Part shown: piece by piece, positions 1 through 8,000 of the stretch
Position numbering within the stretch: position 1 is the stretch's first letter
Layout of the letters: every line of letters starts with the position of its first letter
Source: Massilibacteroides sp.
Lineage (GTDB): Bacteria; Bacteroidota; Bacteroidia; Bacteroidales; Tannerellaceae
NCBI RefSeq assembly: GCF_028705895.1
Contig: NZ_JAQWCQ010000001.1
Location: forward strand, 114,216-178,215
DNA length: 64,000 nt
Direction of reading: 5' to 3'
Program-made: the position numbers and the translations under genes
The notes under the pieces: generated by a model
The model's database searches: none
Seen by the model: only the letters and a program-made list of their open reading frames with translations
What the model was told of the DNA's origin: nothing

Positions 1-45
1 CGTCGTTTCCGGGCTTTTTTTGCATAGTATTTGACGAAAAAAAAT

Positions 46-94
46 AAAGGATATAATTGGAAAAATAAAGGATATTTTTCCAATTATAACCTTT
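46..94. repeat. Long imperfect inverted repeat, leader copy A
   Basis: Two 22-bp arms (46-67 and 73-94) are reverse complements except for one base and are separated by a 5-bp spacer. Related AT-rich sequence, including the shared stretch AACCTTTATATTTTT (88-102 here, 18610-18624 there), lies upstream of the sigma gene near 18.6 kb. The element may be a protein-binding site or RNA hairpin of a SusCD-locus leader; its role is inferred only. Confidence 0.7.
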
Positions 95-116
95 ATATTT
101 TTAGGGGTATTTTATT

Positions 117-131
117 CGTTGATTATCAACG
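117..131. promoter_or_regulatory. 15-bp perfect palindrome CGTTGATTATCAACG
   Basis: Seven-base arms flank a single central T. The equivalent position in the second leader copy (18639-18651) is CTTGATAATCAAG, where the outer base pair has changed on both sides so that the dyad is kept. This looks like an operator for a dimeric regulator. No regulator can be named. Confidence 0.5.
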
Positions 132-260
132 TGTTTTGTTTTGCTGTTTTTGGGGCGATTTAACCCTGTTTTATCCACTTCTAACCGTCTTTTATTTTAC
201 CTGATGATACGTCCGGCAGATTCTCACGCATTGACTCATTTTTTGTATATATGGTATAGG

Positions 261-353
261 GAATTGGGACAAGGCTATGGTGTATGTCTGAAGGTTTTTC
301 CAATAAATGAATTAACTTTAAATCCGAATCTGACTCAAGATCCGGGTTGGTAA
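261..353 (+). pseudogene. SusD/RagB C-terminal remnant
   Basis: The last 18 codons (297-350) read FPINELTLNPNLTQDPGW followed by TAA. This is the typical ending of SusD-family starch-binding lipoproteins; compare the susD ending near 43.3 kb, which closes with SNLTQNPGY. No signal peptide, TPR-like region or other SusD sequence precedes it. The open frame upstream (from 141) gives no recognisable protein. It sits about 130 bp after a leader that elsewhere precedes a sigma-fecR-susC-susD locus. I infer an internal deletion that removed sigma, fecR, susC and nearly all of susD. Confidence 0.6.
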
Positions 354-383
354 TAATGCAATACTAATAAACCTTTGAAGTAT

Positions 384-1289
384 ATGAAAAAACAAATAAT
401 AATTTCTCTACTATCTCTTCTGCTTTTCGGTTTGCTGATTTCTTCTTGTACTGAAAAACCGCAAATGATACGAATTGGTTTGATTGCTGATATACAGTAT
501 TGTGATTGTGATACGCGGGGAAGCCGTTTTTATAGGAATTCTTTGCCGAAGTTAGAAGCGGCTGTTGACGATATAAACCGGGAAAATGTTGATTTTACGG
601 TTAATCTTGGCGACTTGGTTGACCGGGATACGGAAAACAATCTGAGGGCTATCCTGAGCCGGTTGGGAAACTTGGAGAAGATGGTTTATAATACAACGGG
701 GAATCACGATTATGATGGTGTTGTTGATAATGATGCCTTGTATAAAGAACTTGGAATGCCGTCCGCTTATTATTCTTTCAAGAAGGGAAGCTGGCGTTTT
801 ATTATGCTGAATACGAATGAAGTTGCTTCTTATGCTAATGTAGCAGGTACGGAATTAGAGTCCGAACTGACCGAAATGCAGGAACGTATCCGCAAAACAG
901 GAAGGAAGAATGGTGCATCTTATAATGGGGGAATAAGCCGGCAACAAATGAATTGGTTAAAACAAGAACTTGAGACTGCGCAAAAGAAAAAAGAATATGT
1001 GATCGTCTTTTCGCATCACCCATTGTATGCGGCTTCGGGATTAACAGCGTTGAATGATCTTGAAATTCTTGAAGTGCTTGCGTCTTTCTCTTGTGTAAAA
1101 GCAGGGATAAGCGGTCATCATCATCCGGGAGATTTCGGTACCTATAAAGAGATTCCTTTTATTACAACCGAAGGTATGATAGAGACGGAAAATGAAAATG
1201 CTTATGGCGTTTTAGAATTAACAGCTGATCAGATTCTTCTGAAAGGAAAAGGGCGCACAAAATCTTACGATTTGCCCATAAAGCAATAA
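384..1289 (+). CDS. Exported calcineurin-like metallophosphoesterase, ADPRibase-Mn-like
   Basis: This is a lipoprotein of about 301 residues with a signal peptide and lipobox (LLISSC). The binuclear metal-site motifs appear in order: ADIQY, GDLVDR, GNHD, SHHP and GHHH. The first motif followed by RFYRNSL resembles Mn-dependent ADP-ribose/CDP-alcohol diphosphatases (ADPRM type), which cleave pyrophosphate or phosphodiester bonds. A TTG codon at 375 could also start the frame, but ATG at 384 gives the usual MKK signal-peptide start. It follows a susD remnant by about 30 bp, so it was probably the last enzyme of a SusCD locus. The substrate is not known; periplasmic or outer-membrane location is inferred from the lipobox. 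Confidence 0.8.
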   Translation: MKKQIIISLLSLLLFGLLISSCTEKPQMIRIGLIADIQYCDCDTRGSRFYRNSLPKLEAAVDDINRENVDFTVNLGDLVDRDTENNLRAILSRLGNLEKMVYNTTGNHDYDGVVDNDALYKELGMPSAYYSFKKGSWRFIMLNTNEVASYANVAGTELESELTEMQERIRKTGRKNGASYNGGISRQQMNWLKQELETAQKKKEYVIVFSHHPLYAASGLTALNDLEILEVLASFSCVKAGISGHHHPGDFGTYKEIPFITTEGMIETENENAYGVLELTADQILLKGKGRTKSYDLPIKQ

Positions 1290-1324
1290 GGTTCGTTATT
1301 AACCTATAGTTCTTGTCTCGATAA

Positions 1325-1356
1325 TTGGGTGTTACTAATCTGTATTATTATCTTTG
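1325..1356 (+). promoter_or_regulatory. trpS promoter, Bacteroidota type
   Basis: TTG at 1325-1327 and TATCTTTG at 1349-1356 match the -33 and -7 elements (TTG and TAnnTTTG) with a 21-bp spacer, 33 bp before the trpS start. Confidence 0.6.
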
Positions 1357-1389
1357 CACCCGTCGAAATAAAATAAGTAACAGATAATT

Positions 1390-2376
1390 ATGGAAACAGT
1401 AGTTAGTGGTATCCGTCCGACGGGTAACCTGCACTTGGGGAATTACTTCGGTGCGGTAAAGAGTTTTTTGCAGATGCAACATGAGTATAATTGTTTTTTC
1501 TTTATCGCCGATTGGCACTCATTGACTACACATCCTCATCCTGATAATATCCGTAAAAGTGTTAAGACCATCCTTGCTGAATACTTAGCTTGTGGCATTG
1601 ATCCGGACAAAGCGACAATTTATATCCAAAGTGATGTCCGTGAAGTGGCTGAGCTTTATCTCTACCTGAATATGAATGCTTATCTGGGAGAATTAGAACG
1701 CGTAACTTCTTTTAAAGATAAAGTTCGTTCACAACCTAATAATGTAAATGCGGGACTTCTGACTTATCCTTCGTTGATGGCGGCTGATATTATTATTCAC
1801 AAAGCGGTGAAAGTGCCCGTTGGTAAAGACCAGGAACAAAACATGGAAATGGCACGTAAGTTTGCCCGCCGTTTTAATAATATATATGGTGTTGACTATT
1901 TTCCTGAACCCGCTTCTTTCCATTTGAGCGAAAAAGCGGTAAAGGTTCCGGGATTAGACGGTTCGGGAAAGATGGGTAAAAGTGAAGGCAATGCAATTTA
2001 CCTGATAGACGACGAGAAAACAATCAAAAGCAAGGTGATGAAAGCGGTTACTGATTCAGGCCCGACCGAACCGAATAGCGAGAAGCCGGAGCCAATAGCT
2101 AACCTGTTCATGATGATGGATATCGTATCTACTCCGGATACGTATAATTTCTTCAATGAAAAATACAATGCTTGCGAAATCCGTTACGGAGATATGAAAA
2201 AGCAGTTAGCAGAAGATATTAATTTGTTCTGTAAGCCGATTCGTGAACGTATCAACGATATCCTGGCTGATGATACATTCCTTGAACGTATTGCCCGGGA
2301 AGGTGCTGAAAAATCTGCCGAAAGTGCAGCAAAGACATTACGCGAAGTGCGTGAGATCATTGGTTTCAGACCTTGA
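1390..2376 (+). CDS. trpS: Tryptophanyl-tRNA synthetase
   Basis: This class I aminoacyl-tRNA synthetase charges tRNA-Trp with tryptophan in the cytoplasm. The product has 328 residues, normal for bacterial TrpS. The HIGH-type signature is seen as GNLHLGNYFGA near residue 12 and the KMSKS-type loop as KMGKSEGN near residue 195. A clear promoter lies just upstream and the gene appears to be transcribed alone; the downstream gene is convergent with a gap of 17 bp. Confidence 0.97.
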   Translation: METVVSGIRPTGNLHLGNYFGAVKSFLQMQHEYNCFFFIADWHSLTTHPHPDNIRKSVKTILAEYLACGIDPDKATIYIQSDVREVAELYLYLNMNAYLGELERVTSFKDKVRSQPNNVNAGLLTYPSLMAADIIIHKAVKVPVGKDQEQNMEMARKFARRFNNIYGVDYFPEPASFHLSEKAVKVPGLDGSGKMGKSEGNAIYLIDDEKTIKSKVMKAVTDSGPTEPNSEKPEPIANLFMMMDIVSTPDTYNFFNEKYNACEIRYGDMKKQLAEDINLFCKPIRERINDILADDTFLERIAREGAEKSAESAAKTLREVREIIGFRP

Positions 2377-2393
2377 TCAAACGATAAGAAGAT

Positions 2394-3488
2394 TTATTTT
2401 CTAAGATCTTTAAAGAAGGTGTCCATCATGCGTTGAGCGGCAACAAACGAGCTAACCTGATCGTTTAATACTTGTTGTTCAACGTCTTTGATGGTTGCTT
2501 GTACAGCCTCATTCTGATAAAAGGCATTTCTCAACGATTCATTAATGCTTTCGTACATCCAGTATTTAGCTTGTTCGTTTCGTTTCAGGAAGAAATAGTT
2601 GTTGTCACGGGTAAACCGCATATATTCATCAACCATATCCCATATTTTCTTGATTCCGATATTATAATAGCCGGAATAAGTAAGCACTTGAGGTGTCCAG
2701 CCGGATGCTGCGGGTGGAAAAAGATGAAGCGCGTTTTTGTATTGACTGGCTGCTAATTTCGCTTTGTCAATATTATCTCCGTCTGCTTTGTTTATAATTA
2801 TGCCGTCTGCCATTTCCATGATACCACGCTTGATTCCCTGTAGTTCATCTCCGGTTCCGGCTAATTGAATAAGCAGAAAGAAATCAACCATGGAATGGAC
2901 AGCGGTCTCGCTTTGTCCCACTCCTACAGTCTCAACAAAGATTGTATCAAATCCTGCTGCCTCACAAAGAATAATCGTCTCCCGGGTTTTACGCGCCACA
3001 CCTCCAAGAGATCCTGCCGAGGGAGAAGGGCGGATAAAGGCATTCTTCTGGCGTGAGAGTTCTTCCATGCGTGTTTTATCTCCAAGAATACTTCCCTTGG
3101 ATCGTTCACTGCTGGGGTCTATTGCCAATACGGCTAACTTGCGCCCTTGTCCAAGTAAATGCATACCGAACGTATCTATCGATGTGCTTTTTCCCGCACC
3201 GGGAACGCCCGTTATACCGATACGCATGGACTTTCCTGCATGAGGAAGGCATTTTTCAATAATCTCCTGTGCTAAGGCATGGTGCGCAGGAAGGGAACTT
3301 TCTACTAAAGTAACCGCCTGACTAAGAATCGTTATATTACCATCTAATATCCCATTGACATATTCATCCGCAGAATATTCTCTGCGTTGCAGTCTTTTTC
3401 TTAAATATGGATTGATGGTTGGCATCGATGCCACTCCTTTATTTACTTTCAACCCTTTGTACTGGTCGTCGTTCTCAGGATGTTGCAT
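2394..3488 (-). CDS. meaB: MeaB/ArgK-family G-protein chaperone of methylmalonyl-CoA mutase
   Basis: The 364-residue product has a P-loop (GVPGAGKST) near residue 95, a DPSS switch segment, a VETVGVGQSE stretch and an NKADGDN specificity motif. MeaB GTPases protect and reload the B12 cofactor of methylmalonyl-CoA mutase, which in Bacteroidales serves propionate production. No mutase gene (mutA/mutB) lies in the window. The gene follows a DUF1573 gene by 12 bp on the same strand, so it is probably the last gene of a three-gene transcript. Confidence 0.93.
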   Translation of the reverse strand: MQHPENDDQYKGLKVNKGVASMPTINPYLRKRLQRREYSADEYVNGILDGNITILSQAVTLVESSLPAHHALAQEIIEKCLPHAGKSMRIGITGVPGAGKSTSIDTFGMHLLGQGRKLAVLAIDPSSERSKGSILGDKTRMEELSRQKNAFIRPSPSAGSLGGVARKTRETIILCEAAGFDTIFVETVGVGQSETAVHSMVDFFLLIQLAGTGDELQGIKRGIMEMADGIIINKADGDNIDKAKLAASQYKNALHLFPPAASGWTPQVLTYSGYYNIGIKKIWDMVDEYMRFTRDNNYFFLKRNEQAKYWMYESINESLRNAFYQNEAVQATIKDVEQQVLNDQVSSFVAAQRMMDTFFKDLRK

Positions 3489-3500
3489 AATGTTTGAGAT

Positions 3501-4601
3501 TTATTTTTCGGCGGTAACTTTGATTAACCGTACCGGCCCGTTGGCATCATTACAAACAATGGTGACCGTTGATTCGAGCTTTGCTTTAAAATCTTTAGGT
3601 CTGATTGTTATTTTAAATGTAGCAGAAGATTGTGGTTTGATTTCTTTTTTACCTCCACTGATATCGATAAAATCATCGTCGGAAGTAACGCTGTAAATTA
3701 TTAACGAGGATTTTCCTTTGTTTTCAACCGTAAACGTGCGTGATTCCTTTCCCCCGATTCCTAAAATAGAAGTCTTGGTTTCTACTTTCCCAAAATCAAC
3801 TAAGGTCGTCGGAATGTTAACAAACGGAGCATTTTGTTTCTGGTAGGGAGTACGTTTATTAAAGTTATCAATAATATTTGCTCCTAAATTAATGTCCTGT
3901 ACCACTTCTTCATCTCCTTCGGACTGTACTTTTATCGGAATTAAACTATGATAACGTCCTTTTTTTCCATATCCTCCTCCATTAAACAAGAAAACAAGTT
4001 CTCCCATTTCTCCCGGCTTGAGCGTCGTTGGTCGTGCTTCTGCCGTAATGAAAAGGGGTAGTTGGTCAAATTTTATTGTAAGAGGGGTTGTTCCGTCATT
4101 CTTCACTTCTATCTTTTCTGCTCTGGTTTCATCTAAGCGGATTGAATTAAAAGCGACTGTTTTGGAAAGCATTTTCAGGGAACCGATAGCATAAGGATAA
4201 GTACGGATTTGCTCTTGCGGTTTTTTTCGTTCTACCTCACCTTCTATAGTCATAACAAAACGCCTTGGCTCTGTATTACTAAAGATGGAGATTATTTTGT
4301 AGAACTTACCGGGGCGGCCTTCCGGATCATACCATATTTTAATTTCTTTAGTTTCACCGGGTGGAACAGGTTCTTTAGACCATTCGGGTAGTGTACAACC
4401 ACAAGAGGTGGTAATACGATCAATAACTAAAGGATTTTGTCCGGTATTCTTAATAACAAATACATGTTCAACCCTACCTTCTTCTTCTTTTACTACTCCG
4501 AATTTATAATTGGGATTGGTTACGCTGATTGTTGTTTTCTGCTGCGCAAAAAGAGAAGACGTGGAAAGTATAAGACTAATAAATAAGAATAGATGTTTCA
4601 C
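3501..4601 (-). CDS. Secreted DUF1573 protein with three Ig/ASH-like modules
   Basis: The 366-residue product starts at GTG (4601) and has a signal peptide ending near LFAQQ. The first module (about residues 25-125) holds the DUF1573 core with the TSCGCT motif and the PEGRPGKF turn. Two further beta-sandwich regions follow, each with a phrase of the type ENKGKSSLII. DUF1573 proteins are common secreted or lipoprotein beta-sandwiches in Bacteroidota; their biochemical role is not established. It is 35 bp downstream of a shorter paralogue, so the pair probably arose by duplication. Confidence 0.85.
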   Translation of the reverse strand: MKHLFLFISLILSTSSLFAQQKTTISVTNPNYKFGVVKEEEGRVEHVFVIKNTGQNPLVIDRITTSCGCTLPEWSKEPVPPGETKEIKIWYDPEGRPGKFYKIISIFSNTEPRRFVMTIEGEVERKKPQEQIRTYPYAIGSLKMLSKTVAFNSIRLDETRAEKIEVKNDGTTPLTIKFDQLPLFITAEARPTTLKPGEMGELVFLFNGGGYGKKGRYHSLIPIKVQSEGDEEVVQDINLGANIIDNFNKRTPYQKQNAPFVNIPTTLVDFGKVETKTSILGIGGKESRTFTVENKGKSSLIIYSVTSDDDFIDISGGKKEIKPQSSATFKITIRPKDFKAKLESTVTIVCNDANGPVRLIKVTAEK

Positions 4602-4636
4602 CTTTTATGATCGTATTTAGGTGAGGCATAGCTCAA

Positions 4637-5014
4637 TTACTGAACTTCGCCTCTGATCGTTAATACAAAACTTCCTGTTTTGCCATTACTGTAAACAGAT
4701 ATTGTTTTAGCAAATGGACCTGGACGACCTTTAGGATCAAAAGTAATTTTAATCTCGCCTTCTTTTCCTGCAGCGATCGGTTCTTTTGTCCAGTTAGGAG
4801 TCGTACATCCGCAAGAAGCGATTACACGTGTAATAACTAAAGGAGCATCTCCCTGGTTCTTAATCTTAAATGTATGGGTTACTGTTCCGTTATCTTCCTG
4901 AATAGTTCCGAAGTCATGCGTTGTTACTTCGGCTGCAATAACGGCTTTGTTTTGAGCAAAAGCTCCCCCCGTCATTAAAAGTAAAGACATGAAAATAAAT
5001 ACAATCTGTTTCAT
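4637..5014 (-). CDS. Short secreted DUF1573 protein
   Basis: The 125-residue product has a signal peptide (cleavage near GAFAQN) and a single DUF1573 domain with HTFKIKNQGDAPLVI, the SCGCT cysteine pair and DPKGRPGPF. It is the first gene of the probable transcript running to the MeaB gene, with a -7 box TAACTTTG on the minus strand (5046-5053) 32 bp before the start. Function is unknown; the domain is assigned by its characteristic motifs. Confidence 0.85.
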   Translation of the reverse strand: MKQIVFIFMSLLLMTGGAFAQNKAVIAAEVTTHDFGTIQEDNGTVTHTFKIKNQGDAPLVITRVIASCGCTTPNWTKEPIAAGKEGEIKITFDPKGRPGPFAKTISVYSNGKTGSFVLTIRGEVQ

Positions 5015-5045
5015 ACGTTCTTTCTTTTTTATAATTAATTACTTG

Positions 5046-5053
5046 CAAAGTTA
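5046..5053 (-). promoter_or_regulatory. -7 element TAACTTTG before the DUF1573-meaB genes
   Basis: This is an exact match to TAnnTTTG on the minus strand, 32 bp upstream of the ATG at 5014. No good -33 TTG is seen at the expected spacing. Confidence 0.45.
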
Positions 5054-5087
5054 ATAAAATACAGAGACTCTATTGTCCCGTGAAGGT

Positions 5088-8000
5088 TTAATCTTTTATA
5101 ATTAAACAATATCCATCGGTATGCGAACCGTATTCCGGAGCATATAAACATTGAATGTCCGCCGGACCGGATGCGTATTCTCCGGATCGTGAAACGTAAA
5201 CTCCATACTCCAGAACAACGGTTCCTTCCGGCAAACGGTCAAAGAAGAAATGTTCCGAGGCATCTTTGGACGTTTTATAGAAAGAAACTCCATCCCTGTA
5301 TTGAGTACCTGAAACTTGTTCCACAGGTTCAAAACATCCTGCACGCAGATCTTTCAAATGTACATAAGTCATTTCTTGTTTAGCGCGGATTGTTAATCTG
5401 ACCACGACCTTTTCTCCCACGCGAAGGTTTTCTCCGTCTTTAATAGAAACCAACGTTTTTCCTTCCGAAGAGACTCGTTCAACAAACAATTTCTTGTCTA
5501 TACTTAAATCTCCCGCGCTCTTCATTACCTGATCTGCTAGTACAAAAAATTGATGATACAAAGCTCCCCAGGCTGGGGCAGAACCTTCTTTCTTAACTAT
5601 CACTTTATCTTCGGCTTTGATTTCTGAAGTGTTTTTTGATTTCTTTATATACCCAATTCCAACATTGCCTGTCTTGCTATCGATCGTTTCATTTCCCCAA
5701 GTGACCGTCACCTGATTATTCTCAGACAACCAGCCTTTACCGGTAAGAAGCAAAGCGTAGATGGCATTCAGAGTTGCAGGAGTTGTTTCCCAGCCCTGCG
5801 TACGTTTTTGGTTAAGCAACCATTGCTTCATCCCTTCTACTTCTGCTTCAATAGGGTTGATCTCAGCAAAAGCAATCATTAACAAGGTGTGAGTTTCAAT
5901 TGGAGAGACCGGAGAAAAGCCATTTCTGCGGTTATTTGCCCAGAAGAATCCTTGTTCCTCCGATTTTGTTGCCGTACGTTTGAACCAGTTCATGATCGTT
6001 TGCGCCTGTTCTTTCTTTCTGTTCCTATGCAATAATAAAGCTGTCTGAACTTTCATTCGTAATGGTAATTTCTGCCATTGCTTTTCTGCCTGATCCGTAT
6101 AGAAACGAATAGCCTCACGCGTCTCTGATGCTTCCGGAATATCCCGGTAAGTGCTACGCATAAGAATATAAGCTAATTGTGTTTCTGACGGAGTCGTGTT
6201 TTTCCAATTCTTATTGACTTTCTTCAATAACTCGAAATCTTTCTGAATCTGTAGGTCTAAGAACTTCAACGCATTCATCTGCATTTCTTTTTCTTCCTGT
6301 CCGTATTGTACAGCATTCAGACGTACTAAGTCGGCCATTCCTTGAAGAATAGAAACGGTTATGATTCGATCAGCCCCGAACCCGCTAAACCAACCCCAGG
6401 CTCCATCCTCACGCTGGAGACGAATTAACTCCTGCAATGCTTGTGCACGTTGACCGTCTGCCCGGTTCATATCAAAAAGCAGATTTAAACGTTGGATTTG
6501 TTCCGTTTCATTCTCAGCTTCCAGCACCCAGGGTGTTTCTTCAAGAATCACATTTTTCAGTTCTTCGTTTTTCTCTAAATTAGAAAGTAGGGAAGAAGCG
6601 TCCCCCTTTTTTGCAGCCCATTGATCAATGACTGTTTTAATACGTGGGTTCGCTTTGACGATTGAAGAGGCTAACGTATTACTATAATACGATGCAAACC
6701 AAGCAGAAACACTGTTGTTCACCGGAGTTGAAAGGTTAGGCAAGGCTTGTACGGCATACCAGATTGGATTTGCACTAATCTCCAAGGTTTGTTTGTATGG
6801 GCGATCGTTTGTATTATTTTGTTTTGTTATATGAATTTCTTTCTCTCCTTCTCCTTTCAAATATATTGGTGTACTTTCTGTGAGTAACACTTCATTAGAC
6901 AGTACCGGTAATAGATGTTGTTCGCCGTCACTTACCGTTTCCGTATCGGCAACAATACGAACACCCAGTAAATCTTTACCTGAAACAATCGGAATCGTCC
7001 AACTTGCAACGGTTTGTTTACCTGCTGCTAAGTCAAAAGGATAAGCCGATTTCGATAAACAAAGAATCGGCTCTTCTGTTTTGGGGTCAAATATTTCCAG
7101 ACGAACTCGTCCGGATAAATCGTCATCCGAACGATTAATTACCTGTGTACTGATCGTTACTTCATCACCCTGACGAACAAAACGCGGAAGATTAGGTAAA
7201 ACCATCAATGGTTTACTTGAGATAAGCTCTTTTGTGAATCGCCCGTATTTCACGTCTTTTGTATGAGCTAAAGCCTGAAGTTTCCAGGTCGTATTGCTTT
7301 CGGGTAAAGTGAAATTGACCGTAAAGTTACCTTCACTATCCGTTCTCAGTACAGGATAGAAGAAAGCCGTCTCATTGAAATTCTGTCTTAGTGGGGTTTC
7401 TTTCTTTATTTCCCCTGCGCCAAGTTCCTTGTTGGACGGACTTGGAGCAACCGGTGACGCATTTTCCTCAACGACTGACTCGGTCAAAACCATATCAGAC
7501 TCCATCTCAACGGCTTGGTTTTTCATTGCTCCTAAAGAAGCTGACTGGCGTGTAGCAAAAGCGTAGGTTGTCAACATGGCTTGTTGCCAATTGAACCTGC
7601 TATATTCAAATTCGGGCACTTTTTTGTAATCAATCTTTCCATAATCAGAGCTGACATGAAACCAATAAGCCCCATTGTTCCTGAAAGCCGAAGCATATAT
7701 ATAAGGATAAGTGATCGGTGAAAAGTTCCAATTAAAAGGCTGAATTGCATCAAGCGAAGCATCGTACATGGAAGCAAGAACCTCAGCTGCTGCAGGTAAA
7801 GAATCCGGATTAAGAACTCTGAAAGTCCAGCTTTCCTTATTGCCGGGTATGAGTTTGTCACGGAAAGTCTCTGTTTTAATTGTCAACTCTTTACTGGGGC
7901 GTTGTTTGTTAATTATGACCTGACGTGTATATAGTTTACCTTCTTTGATGAACGTAAACAATGCCGCAGCACCATCACCGTATTTCTCAAGGAACGGCAC

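Noticed and set aside
2394..3488. meaB as part of a local propionate pathway cluster
   Set aside because: No methylmalonyl-CoA mutase or epimerase gene is found in the window; its neighbours are DUF1573 genes.
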